From positions 2,790,001 to 2,854,000 of the forward strand of contig NC_044019.1 of the NCBI RefSeq assembly GCF_900496995.4: 64,000 nt of DNA, written 5' to 3'. This DNA comes from Aquila chrysaetos chrysaetos. Lineage: Eukaryota > Chordata > Aves > Accipitriformes > Accipitridae. Below are positions 11,901 through 22,280 of the stretch, one piece after another. The notes beneath the pieces are model-generated. The model made no database searches and had not been told where the DNA came from. It saw only the letters and a program-made list of their open reading frames with translations. The first letter of the stretch is position 1. Each line of letters opens with the position of its first letter. Position numbers and translations under genes: made by a program.

Positions 11901-13120
11901 CAAAAGCTGTTCCAGTTCACTTTGAAGGTTCATACAGCAAGCAGAATTTCCTCTCATATTTGGACTGAATCACTATAACTTCTAACAACTAGCAATAATA
12001 TCTATTCCAGAGTCAAGACTCCTGAAAAAGGAAGACAATCCACAATAATAGGAAAAAAAAATAAAAAATAGAGAGACCAAAAGAACATGGCTTTCAGACA
12101 AAATTAACCACTAATATCTGAGCAGATTCATGGTGAAAAGCACACTGCTAAATGATGGAAGTCTGTTAATAGCCACAGTCAGACATCAGTATCAGATGAC
12201 AGGATCTCTTTGGAATGAAAAAGACCTGCATAAACAAGATAAAAGTCCTCTAGATACAAGATACAAGGGCACAAAGATATAGCAGGTTTGGCGCAAACTA
12301 GAATGCAGAAATACACTGTACTACTACTTCTCTGATGATACCATCTGTTACTTTTTCAGAAAATTGAATATTAAATTTTGCTGTATTTAAGATCTTATTG
12401 TGTTAGTAACGGTGTGATCCACTGCCCATCATAAGTGACTCTTCCCACAGTTCGACCCAGGCAAATGCCATTTTTCATGGATAAATTCTGGCATATGAAA
12501 TCTGACAATTCTGGGATTGGTAGGGCAGTTGGATAACACATCCTGTAAAATGAAACATCAGCTTAAGTATTGCACTTAATCCTACTCTAAGAGAGAAGAA
12601 AGGTCAGAAACCAGTTACAATTCTGTTAACTATTTTACAAGCCAAAAGACGAGCAATAGATCGACATATTAGAAGCAGTGCATTATTTAATGAAAAATAA
12701 CACTTAGAATCATAGAACATGCAGTCCTTCAGAAACCAGGACAGCAACGATGGCAGGGGTGTGTATTTGTATTCTAAAATGGAAGCTCATCCAGCCTCTT
12801 GCAATTAAAGAAATGCAGGACTTTTGAAAAAGTAATCGGTGGATTCTCTTCTCATACTGTCAAGAGAATGTGAACAATAAATTAAAGATAAAAATGCCTT
12901 AAACTTCAAGTAACATGTAACATAGCCAAAGCATTGAGCAACAGGTGTGAGGAATGACTATTCTGTACTCCTACAGAACCTATGAGCATATAAGGAAAGA
13001 AGGATGATACTTTGACTGCCTTACCTCTATGAACTTGCTGAGGGTTGCATTGGTTGGGTTGTGAGTGATCAGGAAACGCATATTCTCATAAGTAATTTCC
13101 ACGGGGGCTGGACGGTTCAT
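2836..13120 (-). CDS. PTP4A2: PTP4A2 (PRL-2), prenylated dual-specificity-type phosphatase, complete CDS
   Basis: Five coding exons join without frame error into 167 residues: 13025-13120, 11329-11421, 6137-6267, 4104-4178 and 2836-2944, all on the minus strand with GT-AG borders. The protein starts [16 protein letters not shown] and ends CCVQ. It has the P-loop HCVAGLGR with catalytic C101 and R107, the general-acid loop WPFDDG with D69, and C46, the cysteine known to pair with the catalytic one. A basic stretch ([11 protein letters not shown]) and the CAAX box CCVQ at 164-167 give membrane attachment by prenylation at C164. PRL phosphatases act at the plasma membrane and endosomes and bind CNNM magnesium transporters. 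The CCVQ end, the start MNRP (PRL-1 has MARMNRP) and the length of 167 separate it from PTP4A1. Residues S28, I31, Q52 and A160 differ from the mammalian sequence I remember, but no catalytic residue is changed. Confidence 0.97.
2945..4103 (-). other. PTP4A2: PTP4A2 intron 5
   Basis: The donor is GTAAGTT at 4103 and the acceptor TTTTAG at 2945. The intron is AT-rich, with a T run near 3719-3740 and an A-rich stretch at 3866-3899. I recognise no gene or mobile element in it. Confidence 0.9.
4104..4178 (-). CDS. PTP4A2: PTP4A2 coding exon (residues 107-132)
   Basis: The exon is 75 nt. It completes R107 of the P-loop and encodes [20 protein letters not shown] onward, the helix that follows the active site. 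The acceptor is CTCTTTTAG and the donor CA/GTAAG. Confidence 0.96.
4179..6136 (-). other. PTP4A2: PTP4A2 intron 4
   Basis: This is an AT-rich intron. It contains a short tandem repeat of a TGTAGATTTAGC-like unit at 4517-4560 and an A-rich run near 4979-4993. No gene or RNA gene is seen. Confidence 0.9.
4517..4560. repeat. Short tandem repeat, TGTAGATTTAGC-like unit
   Basis: The unit TGTAGATTTAGC and its shortened form GATTTA alternate here for about 44 bp. It is an intronic micro/minisatellite with no visible function. Confidence 0.7.
6137..6267 (-). CDS. PTP4A2: PTP4A2 catalytic exon (residues 64-107)
   Basis: This 131-nt exon holds both active-site elements: [13 protein letters not shown] with general acid D69, and the nucleophile loop HCVAGLG with C101. 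The last two bases start R107, so the signature motif is split across the intron. The donor is G/GTTAGT and the acceptor CTTCAAAG. Confidence 0.97.
6697..6762. repeat. Diverged direct duplication, 39-bp period
   Basis: The phrase TACTTCATAACAA-TCAA-GGATCAG occurs at 6697-6723 and again at 6736-6762 with a few substitutions, so the 39-bp segment is duplicated in tandem inside intron 3. Confidence 0.75.
7150..7275 (-). mobile_element. Ancient MIR-type (CORE-SINE) relic, reverse orientation
   Basis: The order of motifs matches the reverse complement of the amniote MIR consensus as I remember it. TAGCACTTTTCATTAGA is followed by an AAAGCGCTTTACAAA-like block, then a CATATTATTC / CCACCTCTCCAAATGGTAGGGAAA block standing for the usual 'tattat-cccattttacagatggggaaa'. 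It is strongly diverged and has no coding capacity. The assignment is by eye. Confidence 0.5.
9905..10110. other. GC-rich patch inside PTP4A2 intron 3
   Basis: This is a local rise in GC (CAGCTCCTGCAGCTGCCTC and similar) within an AT-rich intron. Two overlapping open frames of 93-94 codons cross it but have no splice support or recognisable sequence, so I treat them as composition effects. Confidence 0.4.
11329..11421 (-). CDS. PTP4A2: PTP4A2 coding exon (residues 33-63)
   Basis: The exon is 93 nt, exactly 31 codons. It encodes [19 protein letters not shown] onward, including C46, and ends at VL before the WPFDDG loop. The acceptor is TTAAAG and the donor CTA/GTGAGT. Confidence 0.97.
11422..13024 (-). 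other. PTP4A2: PTP4A2 intron 2
   Basis: This is an AT-rich 1.6-kb intron. Nothing beyond splice signals is recognised. A short AGAATCATAGAAC string near 12706 resembles the terminal repeat of avian CR1 elements, but no CR1 body adjoins it. Confidence 0.85.
13025..13120 (-). CDS. PTP4A2: PTP4A2 first coding exon (residues 1-32)
   Basis: The start codon lies at 13118-13120 on the minus strand, in a usable context (A at -3). The exon encodes [20 protein letters not shown] through KFIE and ends at donor GAG/GTAA. This start gives the conserved PRL-2 N terminus. The leader continues upstream in the same exon. Confidence 0.97.
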
Positions 13121-13171
13121 AATGGCAAATAAAATGTGTAAGGGGCAAAAAAAAAAAAAATTAAAAAAAAA

Positions 13172-13207
13172 TCAATAACCTTGGAAACGTTTCACAGCAG
13201 AAAACAT
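13172..13207 (-). CDS. Upstream ORF 3 in the PTP4A2 leader
   Basis: The 11-codon frame MFSAVKRFQGY has its stop at 13172-13174, about 50 nt before the main start codon. The context of its start (U at -3, U at +4) is weak. It is probably leaky if used at all. Confidence 0.35.
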   Translation of the reverse strand: MFSAVKRFQGY

Positions 13208-13403
13208 TAAAAAGACCACTAAAATGCCTGGGATTGATCAGAGCTTGCTTTGACGTGTTTGTTCCTTAAAGAATTCACTTCTAGAAAAGCAGGTTTGCTT
13301 CAGAATCCACTTGAATTCAACTTCAGCCTCAGTTACTGCAGGTGGTATCCTTCAGACTCCAAAAATTCTGACTACATGCAAGACTAGGCAGCCTGTTCTA
13401 CAT

Positions 13404-13523
13404 TTAGGCACTGGTGAGGCAAAAAAGTAAGGGCAGATTTTCTCTCCACTTTGTTTTCTTGATGCTTAGTTTTGCTAGAGTCAGTAAAAGGAATATGCTT
13501 CCAATGTTTAGAAGATATCCCAT
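13404..13523 (-). CDS. Upstream ORF 2 in the PTP4A2 leader
   Basis: This 39-codon frame starts MGYLLNIGSIFLLLTLAKLS and has a hydrophobic first half. It ends with TAA at 13404-13406. The start context is intermediate (U at -3, G at +4). I do not know whether it is translated. Its hydrophobic stretch could be chance in a U-rich leader. Confidence 0.4.
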   Translation of the reverse strand: MGYLLNIGSIFLLLTLAKLSIKKTKWRENLPLLFCLTSA

Positions 13524-13599
13524 ATATTTGAGTGTGTTCGCTGTGTCTGGAGTCTTCAAGGCAAAGTAATTATGGCACGTAGAACCCCCTGCACTCAGC

Positions 13600-13665
13600 T
13601 CACTTGTCAGCCAGGATGCTGTGCTGGGCCTGGCAGAAGTCTGCCCTCACACTCAGAATCGCCAT
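13600..13665 (-). CDS. Upstream ORF 1 in the PTP4A2 leader
   Basis: This 21-codon frame begins MAILSVRADFCQ and ends ILADK then TGA at 13600-13602. It begins only about 30 nt into the exon. The start has G at +4 but U at -3. PRL-family mRNAs are reported to carry a magnesium-responsive upstream ORF that limits translation of the phosphatase. This frame is the best-placed candidate for the equivalent element, but I cannot confirm the peptide against other species from memory. Confidence 0.55.
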   Translation of the reverse strand: MAILSVRADFCQAQHSILADK

Positions 13666-15799
13666 AAATGTGCGACGTATATTCCAACAGAACACCTAAA
13701 GAGAAGAAAAATACCATGTGATAGGATTTGTTGCTTCTGCTTCCAGAAACACCAACTATTGACCCTCCCAGAAAACTCAAATTGGACTAGATAAAACTAT
13801 ATTTAAAAACCAACCAAACAAAATCAGTCTTCACTGGAGCCCCAATAGCCATAATCCCGAATATTCTTTCGGCACCAAGTATGCCCTAGCCCAGAGACAC
13901 GCGACTTCTTGTAACTGCTGTTCCTCGCAGCCAGGCACCGGAACAGAGAACAAGGAAACCTTTCTGTGCTCTCTGTGGCCCCTCCCTCCCAACCAGGTGC
14001 CCTAGAAGAGGAGAAAATAGCACAAAGCCAAGTACACGCTTGAAAGTGTCTGTTGGTACAGTCATACCTGTTTGGCTTAAGCCCAAATATGTAAAAAATA
14101 TTGTTAGTATGGCTTTATTTTCTGAACAAAATCAGCAGTACAAGTAGAAATAAGAGTATAACTAAACTGCCATATATTTGAGTTTTTGCTAGCACATAAA
14201 TTTCACCAACATTGTTGCACCACCAAACTCGCAACTGTAGTAGGGATATACCCTTTAGAAATCAGTCACTTCAAAAGTAACCAAATGGTCATTTAGCAGT
14301 AATAACTTTTAGTCATTCTCAGTCTTATCTGTGTTTACAGACTAGGGCATTAAGACAGTGGCAGCTTCCAGTGCTAACACCCAGGTTTCAAAATAGAGAT
14401 GTTCCAGCAATAGAAGATGGGACAATATAATTCTACCATGAAGTTTAGGGGGATGAAAATGGAGCTAACCTAAACTAGCTCAACTCATTTAAGGCTGAAA
14501 TACTAAATAAGCAACATGGCTTTTCATTGCATTTAAAAATCTTGAAGCCAAAGAATCACTACCAACACTTCCTTTCTAAGGAAAAAGTTTTAAATCAGTT
14601 GAATAAAATCCAAACTAGCAGCCAGAAGTCACAAACCTGCAACTCAAGTGGGAAGGTCAACGTGGCACACTTAAGTGAATACAATTAGGGAAAAACACAC
14701 ATACATGGAAGTTCACACCCCAAACTTCTAGCGCGCTCAACATTTTAATGAGATCCTCGCTTTAAAACAGTCAAATTAAGTACTACAAAATTACCTTTTT
14801 CACTGACATGAAGTCAAAAATCACCCAAAGAACAGCAATTATTTCCTTAAAGAACAGCTTTCGATGCTAAAAAAAATACATTAATTAGGTTGCCAGAGGC
14901 AAGAACAAAGATGTTTTCAATAACCTCCCCCGACCTTAACGCAGTTCTTGCTCTGAGTGACTGAAATACAAATTTCAAAAATGAATCCTGGAATATTTTA
15001 TCAGTGTAAAGACTACAGGATTAAGTCTCACCCCAGATGGAAGAGTCCCAGCTAAACACATCATACTCAAGTCCTTACACTTGTCAGTTCTTGCACATTT
15101 GTCACAACTCTCTCATATATACTACCAAATCTCAAAGCAAAGGATTTGTTAAAATGTATTACAGTCTGCTATAGTGATGATGTACCAGGAACAGAATGAC
15201 TAAAGTTACAGCATCCACATGTGTCCAACACCTGTAAAACTTGATGCAAGAAAGTCTTTTTTCAGTCAAATACTGGCCTGTTTTTACCCCATTTGAACAT
15301 ACACTCCAATCATCTGACATGTCCTGGAGAGGGACCTGCAGACTTACATCACAGGAACAATTTCAAAACTAACTTTTGAGGACCTAACAAGGTCATTTAA
15401 ATAAAAACAGCGGTCAGCAGATCTTGGCATAGGAGATCAAAACTTGGATCCAGAGTACCAGAGTCTTACAGCATTACAAAGTACACTGTCACGAGGGGAA
15501 GAGCTATTGCATCATATTTAAACAAATCCTTTAAACATTTTTCTTTTCAGCACCAATAATTTGGTTGGAAGAGCCTCATCCAGTGCTATTTGCACTGTGA
15601 GTTGTATCAAATCAGGTCATTATGGTTACACTTCTCCTCCCTCAAGCAAATCAAAGAGGGAATTTCAACCCAATTATTTTAAAAGTCTTTTGTAAAAACG
15701 ATTTACTAAGTCATTAAGAAAGGACACATGGAGATGACATGTTCCACTAAATTAAGTATGGCAGGGGAGTCACCAACTCAAGTCCTACTCTCAGATCTG

Positions 15800-15955
15800 C
15801 AGCTGCTCATGGTCTGACCTTGGCCAAGCCACTTTCAGTAGCTCAGCTCATCTGCAGAACAGGAATGACACCATCTTACCTTCCCCAAAGGAATATTACT
15901 GAAGCATTTAATTAGCTAAATAGCTAAGGAGTGATTAAAAATGTAAAGCACTGTA
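15800..15955 (+). mobile_element. Ancient MIR-type (CORE-SINE) relic
   Basis: The block order fits the amniote MIR consensus as I know it. TGACCTTGGCCAAGCCACTT is followed by CTCAGCTCATCTGCAGAACAGG, then TACCTTCC, and finally ATGTAAAGCACTGTAT. The spacing between blocks is preserved while individual bases are heavily mutated. It is a non-coding fossil inside PTP4A2 intron 1. Confidence 0.6.
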
Positions 15956-18793
15956 TTTAAGTCTGAAAAATTATTTCCAGAAGGATAAGAAGTTTATGTA
16001 GCACATAACCCTATTTTTAAGAGTTTGGCTAGACACATATATCCCTTCCTGCCATGACTTTCAACTGCTAACAGTTAAGCTGAAGTTTAAAAAGAAAAAC
16101 CAGGCTTCTAATTAAGAAAATGAAAAACAGGAAAAACCCTATTGTCTACAACCTCTGATCTCCCCAAGTAAATACATTAAAATGTCTTCCTCCCTGTCTT
16201 AGCAAGCAAATTTGCACTTCAAAACCCCAAGAGAACTGAGCACTATCAAACTGATGACAATAAATGGTAACCAGGTCTATGCACAACATAAAACAAGAAA
16301 TAATTTTTCAGCCAATTAACCTTCAACTTTTTCTACGTAGAAAGTGAGATAGCACATGGAGAGAAACCAAAAAATTACAACATGTTTTATGTGGCTGGCC
16401 TCAAAGGGAGCAGCAGTATCCAACACGTCAACGCTACGAATGAGGTGCCATCAGGAACCAGAGGAGAAAAAGCAGACAGCAGGACAAACAAGCCAAGCAA
16501 TAACCATTCATGCATCTGAAAAGAACTAGATATGCTTGGGAGTCAGTTCCTGATGTTGTTTAACTTAATTATCAGAGAATAAACATCAATCAAGATGCCT
16601 ATCTATACAGCCAAGTTTAGTGAGCTGTGACAGTCTCTGCACCTACAGACAGGACTAATTTAAGCTACAACCAACAGCACTGTGAGCTCCCCACCTCTCA
16701 CACTCGCACAGCCATACACGCAAAAGAGCTTGATAAAGCCTAATGAGGCCAGTTGGAGAAGAATGTCTTTCAAAATGCTATGAACGTGCAAGAATATGCT
16801 TAAAAGTAAGCAAGGGGCAGCTGTATTAACTAGCATAAATAAATCAGGGTGATTAACTAATTAAGAGAGGACAGTTAAATGAATTCCTGACTCGATAGAA
16901 GCTTCACTTGAGATTGCCTTAAGTAAAAATCCAACACACCTACAATATTCATCTCCAGTGGCTGCCTCGTCTGTCATTGCATTGACTCCTAAATTAGTTA
17001 CTTCAATAGGGCAAGTCGCTTGCTCTCCTGTATTGAGCCTATACAAGTTCAGGGAGACAGGTTTAATGAAAAACAAGTAATAACATCGTAAGGAATTCCT
17101 AGTTCCACCATCTCCTTCAAAACACGCCCGTAAAAGTGCTGCCTTAGCTACACTGAGACAGCGAAACAGCTTACAACAGCTGCAGCTTCCAGAGATTGCA
17201 AAACACGGATACCTTTGGAAAGGTCACTTGGATCACCTTTCAAAATAACCCAGTGCACAGGATGCACAGCAAAGCCCGCTAATTTGTCAGTCGGTATTAA
17301 AAGAATACTTCAGTGTTTTGAAGACTAGTATTTTCAAACCATCTCAACTGATTTTGTTCCTGTAAGTGGAAATCCACATTCAATGTTAACAAAGTTAGGT
17401 CATGAGCTGCTAATTTTCCTCTTTTATAAAACCTCATTCTCGTGGTTCGCATTTACACACGTGAAATCAGCATCTCAGAGCACTGATAGTGTACAACTTG
17501 ATCCCATAAAAATTGCCATCCTGACACAACACTGCAGCCCAGCCAGGCTTTTCCTGACACTCTGCGTACATCACATTTCACTTCCCCTTCCTGCATTGCC
17601 CCGCTAAGTGACCCACATTCTATCCATACGCTATCAAAATGTCCTGTTTTGTCTGGAGCACAAGGTGCTTTTCAAGTGAAAGAATTCACCAAGACCTCCA
17701 AAATGAGCCTTAAAACAGTGAAAACACACATTAGCAAGAACCAAAGCAACCATCTTCTCTAAAACATACTCTCCTAGTATACAGAGAAAAGAAACTCTGG
17801 AACTAACATTCTTGGAAAAAATTCTTGAACGCTCTCTGAAGGAAGCCTGCTCAGAATGACACGTGCCTAGAGAGGGGTGAGGTCAAAAATTTTACTGTTC
17901 CACCCTATCCACCCCCGCCGCAGAGCTCCCTCCCAGCCTGCTGACAAGTTCTGCGGGTGACTCATTCGTTTCCTTTTGCACTAACCCAGTCGCTCCGTCC
18001 GAGGCTGTAAAACCCACGGCAGCAGATAGAGATCTGCCTTAGCAAGAAAAAAAAAAAAAAGTCCAGATTAAAGAAGTCTCAACTTAAAAGCAACACATCA
18101 GGAAACAGTAAGCATTGTCAAACGTACCATGCAAGACTACTCAGCAAGAGAACAATCCTGCAGCAAAACTTAAAACTGATTACTACACAGAAAAAGTTTA
18201 GCAGCTATCCCTAAATTTGGGTGAGGTCAAACCACTATATCCAACACAGGCATCGATGCACAGAGATCATCATCCTGGCGAGCTTGGCAGTGGGAAGTGA
18301 TTAGCTACAGCGTTAGCTCTTTCAGAAAGAACTGATAGGCATGCATGCTTTATGCTTAAGATCTTTTCTTTCCTGTGAAATAGAACCTGCTTCATAGTTA
18401 TAAATGCTGTTCTGACACAGGATTTTTTTGAACACCTTCCCCACCCACCATTTAGTTTTTAAAAGCCCTTCAGAGGACACATTTGAATGTTATTTACATA
18501 CCATGCCCAAAAAGTTTAAAGTTACTAAAAGTGTTTGAAGTCAAAACCAAAAGGCCCCACTAAGAAAAAGAAATGTAAGCTATTATCCTGTTTAAGTCAC
18601 AGAATTATATTTAAGTAAAATAAAAAATTACTTTAGACAACAGTTCATGAGTATGTGACACTAATAACTAAAAATCAGAATGCTGAGTTGTCTAAGCTGT
18701 ATCAGCTCTTGGTCTTTGAAAAAACAATCCTGCTAGATCATCAGTTCCCCCGACAACTCGGGCTAAATATTCTCAGACTTTAAGATGAAGTAT

Positions 18794-18824
<31 letters not shown>

Positions 18825-20389
18825 AACACCAAAAACCCATTAACAAGTCAAGCAGGACTTAAAAGCAATTTCAAATCAGACAGCAACAGGGATATTACTC
18901 TGTGAAGTTACAGAGTTGAATTACTTGCATCTTACTCATCTCACTTATTTGAATTTGCCATATACCTCTGCCGGAAAAATGACTTAGTGGAGAGCTGGCT
19001 CCTTTTCCATGCTCCTGTGGCAGTTAAATTCAGTCTGACAACTGAAACTGAAGCTTACTGATAAGTTTCACTGCAGGTCCCTGAAGCCTCAATTGTTAGA
19101 ATCCACCCTCCATTATTTCCAGCAGAGCTAGACTTTCAATATATGAGACCAAAAAGAATTTAACTTTTTAGTACAGAACAGAGGGAAACAAGGGGTAACA
19201 AAAAGGTACACGTAACAGTGACCTGAATAGAGACAGCAACCCAGCATCTCAAGTGTCACAACCGAAAAAAGGATTAAGAGATTTAAGACTCCTTTACCCC
19301 TTCACAATTAGCAAAATGAGCCATGAAAAGATACCAAAGTCAACAGCCACTATAAAGGTACTTTATACTCTCTTCTGATATGCATCAGCCAGATACCGGC
19401 CTAAATAGGTGCCACCCTGATCTAGCACTGCAATTCACATGTGTCAAAAAGATAACTTCTAGCCCAGATTTTCAAGCCATTAGGTCTATTTTTCAATGTT
19501 TAGATAGAGCTCTTTTAAATCTCCAAGTCTTTAACAGGCAAAGCAGCTGTCAAACTAATCCAAATACAACAGACAACACAGAGCTCCTCTCTGCTGGTTC
19601 AGTAATGGTGCATCACTGACAACATGTTTTCTCCTCCAAAGACACTATCAAAATACACAACCTACACCATTTACTGTAGTGCAAGCAAATAATTTTTGTA
19701 TCTCAAGAGCTACATTTTCAGCTGTGGATGGTCCACCTTAAAGCGAGAACAGAAATGTGCCTTTCCACGAGCCATGCATCGCCCAGCTCTCCCCAGGGCC
19801 ACACATCAGCGCTCTCCCTCCCAGGCCTCACAACGGTTAACCAACACAGCATTCCACCACGGGGCAAAGTCCAGCGGCAGGAGCAAGGAAGCCAGCTGCG
19901 ATCACAGTTCAGCTCCGCTCTGATAGAGGAAGAACGTTTGAGTACTGCTGTGTGGAAGAGAATTATGAGTATTTGCAGGTAATTAAACTTGAAGTCAATC
20001 ATCTATGTTTATGAGAGATGTACGTAAAAACATCACTACTAGACCCTGTGTAAGAAGGCTGACATTCCTGGCTGCGCATCCATACGTACACAGATACGTA
20101 CTCCTCGCTTAACTCCGACTGATCTTTTCTTTCCAACAGTTGAGTTCATTAAATTTAAGTATTTCTACATGTTGAGTCATAAGGAGATAGAGTCTTCTGG
20201 CTGTTGCTAGCGGTGGGTTTATCTTTTTTCTTCTTTAAATACTAACTGCAGTTCTGAGTCAGAACCTGACGGGTTCATTTTAGGAGTTTTGAAGCGAGTT
20301 TCCATTTATACAGTAGCCTTTAAAAGCCAAATTTCTGCCTTACTCCTCCTCACACTGAAACCAACAAGCACACAGCTGCCCCGAGAGGA

Positions 20390-21900
20390 AAGCAGATCGT
20401 GACTAATCACACCAAGGAACCACGAGGAACCATCACTGCAACTGAGCGGAGGCCACTTCTACGATCATCCCCATACCGTAACACCTCCCAACCTGCAACC
20501 TCGCCTGTGGTCCAAATCCCAAACCTCCAGCTCTCAATAACTAGGGCTCCTCACCCACCAAAGCGTGCCCTAAGCAGCAAATGACAGCCATTCCCAGTAA
20601 GTACACCACTCCCTGTCTCAGGCCTTCCTGCAGGTCACTCTTAGCACCCTCAGCAACACTAGTACTTTCTTTAGCCACTGCCCTGGCCAGGCCAGACTTC
20701 ATCAACTTCCCCCCTTTCAGCCCAGGCAGCTCCAAATCCCACAGGGCAGCCCTCTAACTACACAAACCGGCCCGCATTCACAACCCTGCCCCCACTCAAA
20801 CCCCAGGAAAACCACCACATCCTGGACACCCTTCCTTTCCAGCTCCACATGCCCCCCTCCAGCCTGAGAAAGATTCCCCCCTCAACATTGCTCCCAGCCT
20901 TCCACCTCCATTTTCCAGCCCAGATCCCAGAAAAATTCTTTACCCTTTAAAGACCAGCTCCAGGCCTGACACAGGGCAGGCCCCTCTTCACCCAAAATAA
21001 CTCTCCCATCCTTTCTCAAACTCTTCCCCCATCTGTACAGACACACAGGAATAAGTAACACCTCCTCCCCTCCAACAAACCTCTCCAAATGCCCCCCCAT
21101 ACCAGGTACAAGACCCCCCCCCCCCATTCACACACACCAATCCCTCTGCAGTCTCCTCAATCTCCCACTGTTGCAATCCCACAGGCAATGACCTCCCCTC
21201 CTGAACACCACCCACTCCAAGCCCAGGTACAAGGCAGACTACCCCCACTAAACTATCCCTTTGGAGTCCACTCATCCCAGCCCCACAGCTGAGGGGGGAC
21301 CCACGCAAACCAGCCATACAAACCTGGGGGGTGGGCACTGTAAGTCAGCCCCATCCCACAGATGAGTGGAGGACCCTCCAAGCCAGCCTCACAGGTAGAA
21401 GGGACACCCCACAAAGCAGCCCAACACTGCACGCAAGGGCTACCACCCTAAAACCAGCCTTACCGGCCATGGGGATCCCTCATACCAGTCCAACCCACAG
21501 GCAGGGACACCCCTCACCAAAACCAAAATAGAGTAGGGACCCCATAGGCTAACAAGCTGCCCCCAAGGCTGCTCCAAAGGCCGAGGGAGCCCCCAGGGCC
21601 CAGAAGGATTCCCCAAACAATCCCCACAGGTCAGGAAATCCCCCCAGACCAGGAAGGACAACCGGAACCGGCCCCTCAGACCAAAGAGAGCCTCCTAGAC
21701 CAGCAAAGACCCCCCCCAAACTAGACCCGCAGCCCAGACGGTACCCCCAAAGCACAAAAGACCCCTCCGAATCAGCCGCGGGGGCCAAAGGAGACTCCCC
21801 AGGCCGGGGAAGCCCCCCCCCCGGACCAGCCCTACAGGCCAGAGATCCCCTCAAAACCTCCCAAGGAGCCGGTGGGGGGGGTCCCACAGGCCGCCCCGGA
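20390..21900. repeat. C-rich degenerate minisatellite beside the PTP4A2 promoter
   Basis: The plus strand is strongly C/A-biased throughout. From about 21270 to 21840 a unit of roughly 33-40 bp recurs with much variation. Its recognisable core is CCAGCCYCACAGG followed by a G-rich stretch, then GGGACCCC and CACAAA. Good copies start near 21279, 21309, 21343, 21381, 21418 and 21456. The left part (20390-21270) shares the composition but less of the unit. In the PTP4A2 transcript this is the start of intron 1 and reads G-rich. Confidence 0.6.
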
Positions 21901-22014
21901 GCCACTACACCCCCCCCCCCCCACAACCCAGGCCCGCCCCGGGGCGGGGGCTCCAGCCTTCCGCCGTCCCTCCTCACCCGAATTCCCCCCCCACACCCCC
22001 GCGGCTCCCCTCAC

Positions 22015-22150
22015 CCTGGGCATTGAGCGCGTCGGCGTTCTTTCCGAGCGGGCCCGGCGCCTCCCACACACCGGGCCGGGGAAGGAGCGAGAAGGAGCGG
22101 GAGGGGGCGCGGCGGCAGGCCCGGCCCGGCCCGTCGGCGGCGGCGGGGCC
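22015..22150 (-). other. PTP4A2: Probable non-coding first exon of PTP4A2
   Basis: On the minus strand CCAGG/GTGAGGGG at 22015/22014 is a consensus donor in the CpG island. A second one, CGG/GTGAGG, sits at about 21977. Either could end a non-coding first exon that splices to the acceptor at 13696. The 5' end cannot be placed from sequence, so the upper limit given is arbitrary. Confidence 0.4.
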
Positions 22151-22280
22151 CGTGACGGGGCTGAGGCTGCGCTCGGTCCGCTCCGGCCCGGTCCGGTCCG
22201 GCCGCGGGGAGAGACCCGAGAGCCCGCGCGCCGCCAGACGGCTCCTCGCGCACAGGCCGCTCCCTCCCCGCCCGCGCCCC

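Larger units (their letters stand above)
13121..13695 (-). other. PTP4A2: PTP4A2 5' leader in the start-codon exon
   Basis: No AG suitable as an acceptor lies directly upstream of the start codon. The first strong one (TTTTTCTTCTCTTTAG) is at 13696-13697, giving a 671-nt exon with 575 nt of untranslated leader. The leader carries three upstream ORFs and two ATG-TAG start-stop pairs (near 13394-13399 and 13374-13379). A U-rich double tract (13147-13171) ends about 25 nt before the start codon. A leader of this kind implies translational control. The exon border is inferred from the sequence alone. Confidence 0.7.
13696..22014 (-). other. PTP4A2: PTP4A2 intron 1
   Basis: This intron is 8.3 kb, running from the donor near 22014 to the acceptor at 13696-13697. 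It is mostly AT-rich, with poly-A runs (for example 18046-18060 and 18797-18812), one MIR-type relic (15800-15955), and a C-rich minisatellite in its first 1.6 kb next to the promoter. No coding exon is recognised. Confidence 0.75.

Noticed and set aside
12700-12720. CR1 LINE terminal repeat
   Set aside because: AGAATCATAGAAC resembles the CR1 end, but the adjoining sequence shows no CR1 body, so it may be chance.
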